Shown here: piece by piece, positions 50,088 to 58,509 of the stretch
Position numbering within the stretch: the first letter of the stretch is position 1
Layout of the letters: each line of letters begins with the position of its first letter
Origin: CAYLUN01 sp964386865
GTDB lineage: Bacteria > Verrucomicrobiota > Kiritimatiellia > RFP12 > UBA1067
Length of the DNA: 64,000 nt
Assembly: GCA_964386865.1 (NCBI GenBank)
Contig: CAYLUN010000004.1
Location: forward strand, 62,001 to 126,000
Reading direction: 5' to 3'
Position numbers and translations under genes: made by a program
Notes under the pieces: generated by a model
The model's database searches: none
What the model was told of the DNA's origin: nothing
Seen by the model: the letters and a program-made list of their open reading frames with translations, nothing else

Positions 50088-51818
50088 ATGAGAGCCATAG
50101 CGATTCTTGCGGGTGTCTGTCTGTGTCTGTCCGTGTTCGCCGAGACCTTGCTGTTCGAGGGCGTGCTGGGGAATTCCGGCGAGTTAGACAAGCCGGTCAC
50201 CTTCGGATCCATGCAGCGCGGGACGCGCGGGCTGGGCGTGGCGTACGACGCGAAGCGGGGCGTGCTGTATGAACGCGCCGGGAGCGGGAGGCTGAACGCC
50301 TACGCGCTGGACGGACGGCTGCTGGCGCAGTATGCGATCAGTGCCGACGAGAACCATTTGGACGCGATGACGCTGTGTGGCGAGCATCTTGTGATGCTCG
50401 TGGGCGGGCGGCTCTACACGCTGCGGCTGAACGCGCCGGACGGGGCGACGCCGGCGAAGGCGGCCGCCGCGATCAGCGATCTCGAGGTGCTTTCGTCGTC
50501 AGCCCGCGAGGGCCGCGTGGCGGTACGCAACAAGGCAGGGCAGGTCGTGCTGTTGAACCCGGCGGACGACACGATGACGCCGTTCGGCGACGCGCCTGGC
50601 TCGTACTGCAACGGCATGGATTGGGACGACAAGGGCGACTTCTTCCTGGTCTTCGGCAAAGAGGCGAACAAGCTCGAAAACGGCAAGCTGGTGACGAGCA
50701 GCCTGTGGCCGAAGCGCTTCATCGGTGAGCGCGAGCCGGGCATCGATTGCGCGACGCGGATTGGCGCGTACTGGTACGGCAGCGCGTGGCACGGCACGGT
50801 CAAGCGCTTTACGGCCGACTTCGAGCCTGCGCCCGGCGTGGTGCTGGGCGGCGCGTCGGGGCACTTCATCGGCCACGTGCCCTGCAACTACGACGTGGAG
50901 CTGGCGCGGGGCGTCCGGCTGATTTCGCCGGGGCTGTTCGCGATCAGCGGGCTGTACGGCGTGGTGCAGCTCGCCGAGTGGCGGCCGGAGCTGAAGGGAC
51001 TCGTACTGACACGTCGCATCGGGGCCCTGGCCGAACCGGGCGGCGTGGCGGTGGACTCGCAGGGCCGCGTGCTGGCCGGCAAGAATATCTGGAAGTGGGC
51101 GGACGACGCGCTCGCCCCTTCGGACGTGGGCAATGTCTTCAAGCTGCTCGCTCCGTGCGCGCATCTGGACGCGGACACGGTGGTGGGGCTGGCGGAGGTG
51201 TATGGCAAGGCCTCTGTTTGCATGGGCTGTTTCGAAGAAGAGGAGCTGTACTGCAACCGTCTCGACAAGCTCGAAGTGCCCAAAGATGTGGTCGGAGTGG
51301 CGCTCTACCGTGAGCAATCGGGCCAGAAGGGTGGCTGGCGCTTCCTGGCGCTGGGCGCGTCGGGCCAGGCCAGGGTTCATGAGATCGCCGAGGATCGCCG
51401 CAACCCGTGGCGCAAGGATCTGGGCGCGGCGAAGCTGAAGACGGCGACGCCGGTCAAGGGCTTTACGGCCGTGGCGATGAAAGACGCCGAGACGCTGCTG
51501 GCGGCGGCGGAGGGACAGGTTATCGAGTTCGAGCGCGACGGCGCGGACTGGAATGAAACCGCGCGGTGGAGCGACGGGTTCGGGCCGAAGCTGCGGCTCG
51601 CGGTCAGCGAGGGACGCCTGGCGGTGGCGGACGCGGAGAAAAACCGGGTGATGGTCTACGCGCTGGCCGAGCGCCGCAAACTCGCCGAGACCTCAGTCTC
51701 CGCGCCGACGGAGATCGCGCTCAACGGCAGCTTTCTCGTGGCCTATGATTCGGTGGGCCAGCGGCTGATGAAGTTTGTAGTTGAGCCTGGAAACGAGAAA
51801 CTGGAAGCAGGGGAATAG
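50088..51818 (+). CDS. exported beta-propeller-like protein of unknown function
   Basis: 576 residues with a signal peptide (LAGVCLCLSVFA). The rest is rich in short beta strands of about 40-residue spacing (GLGVAYDAKRGVLYE, LDAMTLCGEHLVML, GGVAVDSQGRVLAG, LRLAVSEGRLAVADAEKNRVMVYAL), consistent with a propeller. A Cys-rich insert (KASVCMGCFEEEELYCNRL, about 380-398) could bind metal. No family name is certain. It is followed after three bases by the carboxypeptidase-like gene, so the two are probably co-transcribed. Confidence 0.75.
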   Translation: MRAIAILAGVCLCLSVFAETLLFEGVLGNSGELDKPVTFGSMQRGTRGLGVAYDAKRGVLYERAGSGRLNAYALDGRLLAQYAISADENHLDAMTLCGEHLVMLVGGRLYTLRLNAPDGATPAKAAAAISDLEVLSSSAREGRVAVRNKAGQVVLLNPADDTMTPFGDAPGSYCNGMDWDDKGDFFLVFGKEANKLENGKLVTSSLWPKRFIGEREPGIDCATRIGAYWYGSAWHGTVKRFTADFEPAPGVVLGGASGHFIGHVPCNYDVELARGVRLISPGLFAISGLYGVVQLAEWRPELKGLVLTRRIGALAEPGGVAVDSQGRVLAGKNIWKWADDALAPSDVGNVFKLLAPCAHLDADTVVGLAEVYGKASVCMGCFEEEELYCNRLDKLEVPKDVVGVALYREQSGQKGGWRFLALGASGQARVHEIAEDRRNPWRKDLGAAKLKTATPVKGFTAVAMKDAETLLAAAEGQVIEFERDGADWNETARWSDGFGPKLRLAVSEGRLAVADAEKNRVMVYALAERRKLAETSVSAPTEIALNGSFLVAYDSVGQRLMKFVVEPGNEKLEAGE

Positions 51819-51821
51819 GAT

Positions 51822-53015
51822 ATGAGACGAGCGTGTGCGATGATCGCCTGGATTGCGCTGTGCGCCTGGGGGGCGCAGGCCGAGGTGCGTGTCGACGCGG
51901 GGATTCCGGCGGGGAACATCGTCTGCGAGCGCGTCGAGGGCGACCAGGTCTTCGTGCGGCAGGAGCGGCGCGGCAGCACGGCGTGGTGGTTCTACTGGGC
52001 GTTCCGCGTGCGCGGCGCCGAGGGGCGTACGCTCACGTTCAATTTCACTGACGGCGAGCCGGTCGGCTCGCGCGGGCCGGCTGTGTCGGGCGACAGCGGC
52101 CTCGTGTGGCGCTGGCTGAATAAAGATTTCACGAAGAAGAGCTTCACCTACGCTTTTGGGCCGAGCGAGGGCGAGGTGTGGTTCGCGTTCGGCATGGTGT
52201 ACACGCAGCGCGAGTGGGAGCGTTTTCTTGACCGGTTCGCCGGTTCGCCGTTCGTGGAGAGGGGGCGGCTCGCGGTCACGCGCAAGGGCCGCGACGCCGA
52301 GAAGCTACGCCTCGGCTGCATCGTGTCGGAGCCGCGCCACCGCGTCCTGCTGACGGCGCGCCACCACTGCTGCGAGATGATGGCCAGCTACGCGCTGGAG
52401 GGCCTCGTGGGCGCCGTGCTGGCAGACGACGAGAAGGGCCGGTGGCTGCGCGAGAACGTCGAGTTTCTGGTGGTTCCGTTTGTGGACAAAGATGGCGCCG
52501 AGGACGGCGACCAGGGCAAGTATCGCGCCCCGCGCGACCACAACCGCGACTACGACGGCGTAAGCGCGCACGTCGAAACGGACGCGCTGCGCAGGCTGGT
52601 GCCGGAGTGGTCCAAAGGCCGGCTGACGATGGCGCTGGACCTGCACTGCCCACACATCCGAGGCGCGTACAACGAGTGGATCTATCAGGTGGGCAACTCG
52701 CGCACAAACCTCTGGGAGCAGCAGCAGGCTTTTGGCAGGCTCCTGGAGAAGGTCGAGCCGAACCCGCTGGCGTATCGGCAGACGGACGACCTGCCGTTCG
52801 GCAAGGCATGGAACGCGCCGTCCAACTTCTCGCAGGGAACGAGTTTCGGGCGTTGGGCCTCGGGACTGCCAGGCGTGCGCTTCGCGGGCACCTTCGAGGT
52901 CCCCTACGCCACCGCGAACGGCGCGGAGGTCAACGCGGCGAGCGCCCGCGCGTTCGGCGAGGGTCTGGCAACGGCGCTGTGGCGTTATCTGAAAGGGGCA
53001 ACGAGTGAGCGCTGA
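51822..53015 (+). CDS. exported M14-type zinc carboxypeptidase-like protein
   Basis: 397 residues with a signal peptide (IALCAWGAQA-EVR). An N-terminal beta domain (about 22-130) resembles that of cytosolic-carboxypeptidase-type M14 proteins. The peptidase part has H-x-x-E as HHCCEMM (His182, Glu185), PFVDKDGAEDGDQGK, the substrate-binding NRD in DHNRDYD, and the third zinc ligand in LDLHCPH. The catalytic Glu near the C-terminus may be in GTFEVPYATANG. It could remove amino acids or peptides from peptidoglycan or proteins outside the cell. Confidence 0.82.
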   Translation: MRRACAMIAWIALCAWGAQAEVRVDAGIPAGNIVCERVEGDQVFVRQERRGSTAWWFYWAFRVRGAEGRTLTFNFTDGEPVGSRGPAVSGDSGLVWRWLNKDFTKKSFTYAFGPSEGEVWFAFGMVYTQREWERFLDRFAGSPFVERGRLAVTRKGRDAEKLRLGCIVSEPRHRVLLTARHHCCEMMASYALEGLVGAVLADDEKGRWLRENVEFLVVPFVDKDGAEDGDQGKYRAPRDHNRDYDGVSAHVETDALRRLVPEWSKGRLTMALDLHCPHIRGAYNEWIYQVGNSRTNLWEQQQAFGRLLEKVEPNPLAYRQTDDLPFGKAWNAPSNFSQGTSFGRWASGLPGVRFAGTFEVPYATANGAEVNAASARAFGEGLATALWRYLKGATSER

Positions 53016-53022
53016 GGAGTAT

Positions 53023-53083
53023 GTTGTACCGCCTTCAGGCGGCAGCGCAGTTCTGGCGAACCTCCGCCTGAAGGCGGTACAAC
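53023..53083. repeat. palindrome-pair element, second REP family
   Basis: Perfect 20-bp inverted arms (53023-53042 and 53064-53083) around a 21-base centre. Each arm holds its own hairpin, CCGCCT-TC-AGGCGG or its complement. It fills most of the 103-base gap between the carboxypeptidase and GMC genes. Confidence 0.8.
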
Positions 53084-53118
53084 GAACGCTTGAGGGCACT
53101 CAGAAGCGAGCGTGAGCG

Positions 53119-54762
53119 ATGGCGAACAAACATGTCAATGCGGTGGTCGTGGGGGCGGGCGCGGGCGGCGGGGTGGTCGCCAAGGTGCTGGCCGAGGCCG
53201 GGCTTTCCGTGGCGCTGCTGGAGCGCGGCCGCTGGCACACGGCGGACGGCAGTGTGGACGACGAGTTCGTTTCGCAGCGGCCGGTGTTCGCCAACGCCTA
53301 CGGCCCGGACGACGAGCGCCACCCCCGCGTGATCGAAAAGCCGGACGGCTCGTCGCGCGTGGTGCGGCCCAGCGAGGGCGGCTTCTGCATCGCAGCCTGC
53401 GTGGGCAGCGGCACGCTCAGCTACGGCGCGATGGGCTGGCGCTTCATGCCGCAGGACTTCAAGATGCGCTCGACCTACGGCGCGCTGGCGGGCTCGACGC
53501 TCGAGGACTGGCCGATTTCGTACGAGGACTTGGAGCCGTGCTACGAGCGGGCCGAGTGGGAGATCGGCGTGGCGGGCGACGACAGCCAGAACCCGTTCGC
53601 GCCGCCGCGCCGGAAGCCGCAGCCGATGCCGCCGTTTCCGTACAACAAAGAGGCGCAGCTGCTGATTCCTGCGGCGAAGCGGCTGGGCTGGCACCCCTTC
53701 CCGATTCCGATGCTGCGCAACTCGGTGCCGTACGGCGGGCGGCCCGCGTGCGTCCACATGCGGTGGTGCGCGGGCTACGCCTGCCCGATCAACGCCAAGT
53801 GCGGCACGCAGAACACGGTGATCCCGGCGGCGCTGGCCACGGGCAGCTGCGAGGTGCGCACCGAGGCGGTGGTCAGCGAGGTGCTCGTGGACGGGCGCGG
53901 CAAGGCGCGGGGCGTGCGGTACTATGACGCGGGCGACCGGCTGCAGGAGCAGTCGGCCGACCTCGTGGTGGTCGCGGCCTCTGCCACGGAGACGCCGCGC
54001 CTGCTGCTCAACTCGAGGTCGAAGCTCTTTCCCAACGGCGCGGGCAACAACAGCGGCTGGGTCGGCCGCAACTTTCAGGGGCACGGCCGCGGCTGGGCGT
54101 ACGGGGTGATGCCGGAGGAGGTCTACGAGGAGGCCGGGCCTGGCGCGTGTGTGGCCTTCTGCGATTTCAACCACGGCAACAAGGGGCTCGTGGGCGGCGG
54201 GCTGATCGCCAACGACTTCATCCGGCCGCCGTACGCGTTTGCGAACCGGCGCCCGCCGGGCGCGCCCCGCTGGGGGCTTGCGCACAAGGCGTTTCAGCGC
54301 GACGCCTACAAGCGGACCGTGCTCGTGACGGGGCCGATCCAGCAGATGCCGGTCTTCGAGTCACGCGTCACGGTTGACCCGGTCGTCAAGGATCACTGGG
54401 GCATCCCGGTCGTGCGGCTCAGCGAGCGGACGCACCCGCACGACAAGGAGCTGATCGCGCTCGTGGCCGACAAGTCAGAGGAGCTGCTCCGCGCGGCGGG
54501 CGCGGCGGAAACGTGGAAGGGCGGCGGCCCCGCGAGCGCGATGCACCAGGCGGGCACCTGCCGCATGGGCGACGACCCCCAGGCGTCGGTCGCCAACCGC
54601 TACGGGCAGTCGCACGAAATCGACAACCTGTTCGTTTGCGACGGCAGCCTGCACGTGACCAACAGCGGCTTCAACCCTGTGCTCACGATCATGGCGCTCG
54701 GCTACTGGGTCGGCGACGCCATCGTCCGCGCGTGGCGCGGCGGCGGTCGGCTCAGGGCGTGA
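53119..54762 (+). CDS. GMC family FAD-dependent oxidoreductase
   Basis: 547 residues with the FAD-binding VVVGAGAGGGVVAKVLAEAG (about 9-28) followed by ALLERGR, a choline-dehydrogenase-like organisation, a mid-protein CAGYACPINAKCGTQ Cys cluster, and the C-terminal GMC segment HQAGTCRMGDDP...CDGSLHVTNSGFNPVLTIMALGYWVGD with the active-site His/Asn pair (substituted as Asn662-type region not mapped). It oxidises an alcohol or sugar; the electron acceptor is unknown. No signal peptide is seen, unlike its exported neighbours. Confidence 0.87.
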   Translation: MANKHVNAVVVGAGAGGGVVAKVLAEAGLSVALLERGRWHTADGSVDDEFVSQRPVFANAYGPDDERHPRVIEKPDGSSRVVRPSEGGFCIAACVGSGTLSYGAMGWRFMPQDFKMRSTYGALAGSTLEDWPISYEDLEPCYERAEWEIGVAGDDSQNPFAPPRRKPQPMPPFPYNKEAQLLIPAAKRLGWHPFPIPMLRNSVPYGGRPACVHMRWCAGYACPINAKCGTQNTVIPAALATGSCEVRTEAVVSEVLVDGRGKARGVRYYDAGDRLQEQSADLVVVAASATETPRLLLNSRSKLFPNGAGNNSGWVGRNFQGHGRGWAYGVMPEEVYEEAGPGACVAFCDFNHGNKGLVGGGLIANDFIRPPYAFANRRPPGAPRWGLAHKAFQRDAYKRTVLVTGPIQQMPVFESRVTVDPVVKDHWGIPVVRLSERTHPHDKELIALVADKSEELLRAAGAAETWKGGGPASAMHQAGTCRMGDDPQASVANRYGQSHEIDNLFVCDGSLHVTNSGFNPVLTIMALGYWVGDAIVRAWRGGGRLRA

Positions 54763-54780
54763 GGCGGGACGCGCGCTGTG

Positions 54781-54855
54781 AGAAGGCCCTTACGGGCTAC
54801 AAACGAAAACACCTCGCTTTCGCAGGTTTGTAGTGGCGCCGTGAGGCGCTTCTTG
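54781..54855. repeat. palindrome-pair element, third REP family
   Basis: AGAAGGCCC-TTA-CGGGCTACAAAC (54781-54804) recurs inverted at 54833-54855 with a slightly longer hairpin (GGCGCC-GTGA-GGCGC). The two halves share CTACAAAC and AGAAG ends. It lies in the 169-base gap after the GMC gene. Confidence 0.6.
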
Positions 54856-54931
54856 GCCATAATTTGAATGGCTGGGGCTTTACAGCGCGCAGGGTTTTCG
54901 GCATCATAGAAACGGATAAAGGGAGGTCTTG

Positions 54932-55486
54932 ATGAGAACGTGGAATAGGGCCGTTGTCGTTGGCGTTGCGCTGTGCCTGTGCGCCTGGCGGGGGGCGGCC
55001 GACGAGAGGCCCACGAGCTGGGCCGTCCCCGTTCAGGCAGAGGGCGTTCCGAACCTTCACAAGGTGAGCGAGGCGCTCTACCGCAGCGCGCAGCCAACGG
55101 ACGCGGGGATGAAGGAGGTTCAGCGGCTGGGCATCAAGACGGTCGTGAATCTGCGTTCGTTCCACTCCGACCGGGACGAGCTTGGCGGCGCGAGCGTCCG
55201 GTACGAGCACATCTTCATGAAGGCGTGGCACCCGGAGCTGAAGGAGGCCGAGCAGTTCCTGCGGATCGTGACTGACCCCGCCTGCCAGCCCGTGCTGGTG
55301 CACTGTCAGCACGGGGCGGACCGAACAGGCACGATGTGCGCGATCTACCGGATCGCGGTGCAGGGGTGGGCCAAGGATGAGGCTGTCCGCGAGATGCGGG
55401 AGGGCGGATACGGTTTTCACGAGGTGTGGTCGAATCTGCCGGTGTGGATTGACCGGCTGGACGTGCAGGCGATGCGAAAGCAGTGA
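54932..55486 (+). CDS. exported dual-specificity-type protein phosphatase
   Basis: 184 residues with a signal peptide (GVALCLCAWRGAA). It has the cysteine phosphatase site HCQHGADRTG (H-C-x5-R, Cys near residue 125) and the DSP-type start LYRSAQPTDAGMKEVQRLGIKTVVNLR. ATG 54932 has GGGAGG 5 bases upstream. It is probably periplasmic and may act on phosphosugars, phospholipids or proteins. The next gene starts 13 bases later. Confidence 0.87.
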   Translation: MRTWNRAVVVGVALCLCAWRGAADERPTSWAVPVQAEGVPNLHKVSEALYRSAQPTDAGMKEVQRLGIKTVVNLRSFHSDRDELGGASVRYEHIFMKAWHPELKEAEQFLRIVTDPACQPVLVHCQHGADRTGTMCAIYRIAVQGWAKDEAVREMREGGYGFHEVWSNLPVWIDRLDVQAMRKQ

Positions 55487-55499
55487 AAGGAAAGCGCGT

Positions 55500-56015
55500 A
55501 TGGAACAGGGAAACGGTGCGTGGGTACAGTTTGTTGAGCGGCTGCGCCGCGAGGTCTACGCGAAGGACATGAAGGTGATGCTGTTCTCGGTGCTTCTGCT
55601 CTTGGCGTTGGGGCTGGCGGGCCTGTTCGGCTACAGCCTGCGGATGCGGCCCGACCAGCGCGCCGTTGCAGAGGCGGAGGCGAACATGGCGTTCAAGTGC
55701 TTCATGACGAGCGAGCGCGTGCAGCTCGAGCGGGACCTGCAGTCCATTCGCGACCTCGACGAGGGCAAGCCGGACGAGGTCCGGCAGCGCGCCAACCACC
55801 GGATCGACGCCTGGGTCATGAGGCGGTTCGGCGACAGCCGCGCCCGCCCGTACCAGCAAGAGGAGAACGACGGGTGGATGATCGGTTTTCTGGCGGACGT
55901 CGCCCGGCAGCGAGCGTCACACCCCTATGCCGGAAGCGGCCCTCAGGCGGGGCCAGCCGTCGGCGAGATTCTGAAAAGGGCGCTCACGCTAGAGGAGCAG
56001 ACGGACGGCAAGTGA
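55500..56015 (+). CDS. small membrane-anchored protein of unknown function
   Basis: 171 residues: a short N-terminal helix, one membrane helix (MLFSVLLLLALGLAGLFGY, about 27-45), and a charged, mainly helical extracytoplasmic part. No known domain is recognised. It follows the phosphatase gene closely (13 bases, AAAGGAAAG before the ATG), so it is probably in the same operon, and is convergent with hrpB. Confidence 0.7.
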   Translation: MEQGNGAWVQFVERLRREVYAKDMKVMLFSVLLLLALGLAGLFGYSLRMRPDQRAVAEAEANMAFKCFMTSERVQLERDLQSIRDLDEGKPDEVRQRANHRIDAWVMRRFGDSRARPYQQEENDGWMIGFLADVARQRASHPYAGSGPQAGPAVGEILKRALTLEEQTDGK

Positions 56016-56027
56016 GGGCGCCTTTGC

Positions 56028-58508
56028 TCAGGAGGGCCGCGGGCGGACGCGGTGGGTGGCGGTCGCCTCGCGCGGATCCTCGGGCCAGTAGTGCTTGGGG
56101 TAGCGGCCGCGCAGGTCTTTGCGGACGTACGCGTAGCCGGTGGACCAGAAGCTCTCGAGGTCGCGCGTGACCTGCACGGGCCGCTGCGCTGGCGAGAGCA
56201 GGTGCATCACCACGGGCACGCGGCCCGCCGCGACCTTCGGCGTCTGCGCGAGGCCGAACACCTCCTGGATGCGAACCTCCATGTACGGCACGTCCTGGTC
56301 GTAGCGCACCTGGATGTTCGAGCCGCTCGGCACGGGCAGGTGCGTGGGCGCGAGGTCGTCGAGCAGGCGGCGCGAGCAGCCGCACGCGTCGAGCCGGCTC
56401 AGCAGAATAGCCGTGAGGTCGAGCGCCTGCACGTGGGGCCAGCGCGTGACGCCGTCGCAGTACGGCCCGAGCCACACGTCGAGGTCCGCCAGCAGCGCGC
56501 CGTCAGAGAGGTCGGGCCACGCCTGCTCGGGCAGGGTGCGGTGCAGGAAGCAGACGCGCGCCTGCAGGGCCCGCGAGGATTTGCTCCACGGCAACTGGTC
56601 GACGCCTTTCTGCCGGACGCCTTCGAGCAGCGCGGCGCGGAGGCTGGCGGGGTCGGGGTCGGCCTGGCCGCCCTCCCGGATGACGATTGCGCCGAGGCAG
56701 ATGCGCCTCACGGCCTGCACGGCCTCGCTGCGCTTGTCCCACGAGATGATCGCGCGGCTCTCGTATTCCGGGCCGAAGGCGTCGTCGAGCTCTTCGCGGG
56801 TGAGGGGCGCGGCGAGGCGGATCTTGGCGTCGGTGTCGGCGTCCTGCAGCTCGGCGGCGACGAGCCACTCTTCGCGGGCGAGCGGCTCGGCGGTGTCGAG
56901 CGTGGCGCCGCGTCCGCTGCGCAGGAGGTAGAGGCCCGAGGTGTCGCGGCGGCGGGCGATGCGGTCGGGGAAGGCCCAGGCGAGCAGGAGGCCTTCGGAG
57001 AGGTGGGCGCGGTCGGGCGAGGGGTAGCCGTAGCCCCAGCGGCGGGCGAGCTCGAGGGCCCGGCGGGAGAAGTCGTCGCGCGAGGCGGAGCCGAGCCGGT
57101 CGAGCAGGCGGCGGGCGTCGGTCTCGCGGCGCGTGGTGGCGTCGGAGGAGGCCTCGGTGAGGGCGGCGGCGAGGAGGCAGGCGCGCTGGGCGCAGCCGGC
57201 GGCGGCGGCCTCGAAGACCATGTGCGCGAGGCGCGGGTGGATCGGGAGCTTGGCCATGGCGCGGCCGCGCGGGGTGATGGCGGGGAGAGAAGGCTGTAGG
57301 CGAGAGGGGGTGAGAGCGCCGAGTTCCTGAAGCAGGGCGGTGGCGTGGCGCCAGGCCGCGTCGGGGGGAGGGGTGAGCCACGGCAGGCCGTCGCGGGCGG
57401 CGCTGCCCCAGGCGGCGCACTGAAGCACGGTGGGGGCGAGGTCGGCGTCGTAGATTTCGGGGAGGGCCTCGGGCGCGAGCTGCGCGTCGGTGGCCTCGTC
57501 CCACAGGCGGTAGCAGACGCCGGGGCAGAGGCGGCCGGCTCGGCCGCGGCGCTGGTCGGCGCGGTCGCGGGTGATGCGCAGGGTCTCGAGGCGCGACATG
57601 CCGGTGCTGGGCGAGAAGCGCGGCACGCGCATCCAGCCGGTGTCGATAACCACGCGGATGCCTTCGATGGTGAGCGAGGACTCGGCGATGGAGGTGGCGA
57701 GCACGACCTTGCGGCGGCCGGGGCCGGGGGGCTCGACGGCGGCGTCCTGCTCGTCGCGCGGCAGCGCGCCGTAAAGCGGGTGGAGCGAGACGTCGGGCGG
57801 CAGGGGGGCGTCGCGCAGGCGCTCGAGGGTGCGGCGGATCTCGCCCTCGCCCGGAAGGAAGACGAGGAGGCTGCCGGGCTCGTCCTGCAGGGCGCGGCGC
57901 ACGGCGTCGGCGGCGACAGCGGGCAGGGGCGCGGTGGGGGCGCGGTTGAGCAGGCGGGTCTCGATGGGGTAGACGCGGGCGTCGGCGGTATGGATGTCCG
58001 CGCGGCCGAGGTGGGCGGCGATGGGGCCGGGCTGGAGCGTGGCGGACATCACGATGAGGCGCAGGTCGGGCCTCAGGGCGCCGCGGGCGTCGAGGGCGAG
58101 GGCGAGCCCGGTGTCGGCGGCGAGGCTGCGCTCGTGGAACTCGTCGAAAATGAGCAGGCCGGTGTCGGCGAGCTCGGGGTCGCTGAGGAGGCGCTGGGTG
58201 AGGAGGCCTTCGGTGAGGATCTCGATGCGCGTGGCCGGGCCGGTTTGCCGGTCGAGGCGGATGTGGTAGCCGACGGTCTGGCCGACGGACTCGCCGCGCT
58301 GGCGGGCCATGTAGGCGGCGGCGGCGCGGGCGGCGAGGCGGCGGGGCTCGAGCATCAGGATCTTGCGGCCCTTGAGCCAAGGCGCGTCGAGCAGAAAGGG
58401 CGCGACGCGCGTGGTCTTGCCGGAGCCGGGCGGCGCCTGGAGCACGACCGGGCGGTTGGCGGCGAGGGAGGCGGCTACGGCCGGCAGGACGGTGTCGACG
58501 GGAAACAC
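56028..58508 (-). CDS. hrpB: ATP-dependent helicase HrpB
   Basis: DEAH-type superfamily 2 RNA helicase of 826 residues. Motifs: QAPPGSGKTT (I, about 24-33), LEPRRLAARAAA (Ia), TEGLLTQRL (Ib), DEFHERSL (II, the DEFH form usual for HrpB), MSATL (III), LVFLPGEGEIRRTL (IV), ATSIAESSLTIEGI (V) and QRRGRAGR (VI), then an OB-like and an HrpB-specific C-terminus (WSTGYAYVRKDLRGRYPKHYWPEDP). GTG start at 58508, one base after the PEGA gene stop, suggests co-transcription. Confidence 0.95.
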   Translation of the reverse strand: MFPVDTVLPAVAASLAANRPVVLQAPPGSGKTTRVAPFLLDAPWLKGRKILMLEPRRLAARAAAAYMARQRGESVGQTVGYHIRLDRQTGPATRIEILTEGLLTQRLLSDPELADTGLLIFDEFHERSLAADTGLALALDARGALRPDLRLIVMSATLQPGPIAAHLGRADIHTADARVYPIETRLLNRAPTAPLPAVAADAVRRALQDEPGSLLVFLPGEGEIRRTLERLRDAPLPPDVSLHPLYGALPRDEQDAAVEPPGPGRRKVVLATSIAESSLTIEGIRVVIDTGWMRVPRFSPSTGMSRLETLRITRDRADQRRGRAGRLCPGVCYRLWDEATDAQLAPEALPEIYDADLAPTVLQCAAWGSAARDGLPWLTPPPDAAWRHATALLQELGALTPSRLQPSLPAITPRGRAMAKLPIHPRLAHMVFEAAAAGCAQRACLLAAALTEASSDATTRRETDARRLLDRLGSASRDDFSRRALELARRWGYGYPSPDRAHLSEGLLLAWAFPDRIARRRDTSGLYLLRSGRGATLDTAEPLAREEWLVAAELQDADTDAKIRLAAPLTREELDDAFGPEYESRAIISWDKRSEAVQAVRRICLGAIVIREGGQADPDPASLRAALLEGVRQKGVDQLPWSKSSRALQARVCFLHRTLPEQAWPDLSDGALLADLDVWLGPYCDGVTRWPHVQALDLTAILLSRLDACGCSRRLLDDLAPTHLPVPSGSNIQVRYDQDVPYMEVRIQEVFGLAQTPKVAAGRVPVVMHLLSPAQRPVQVTRDLESFWSTGYAYVRKDLRGRYPKHYWPEDPREATATHRVRPRPS

Positions 58509-58509
58509 G

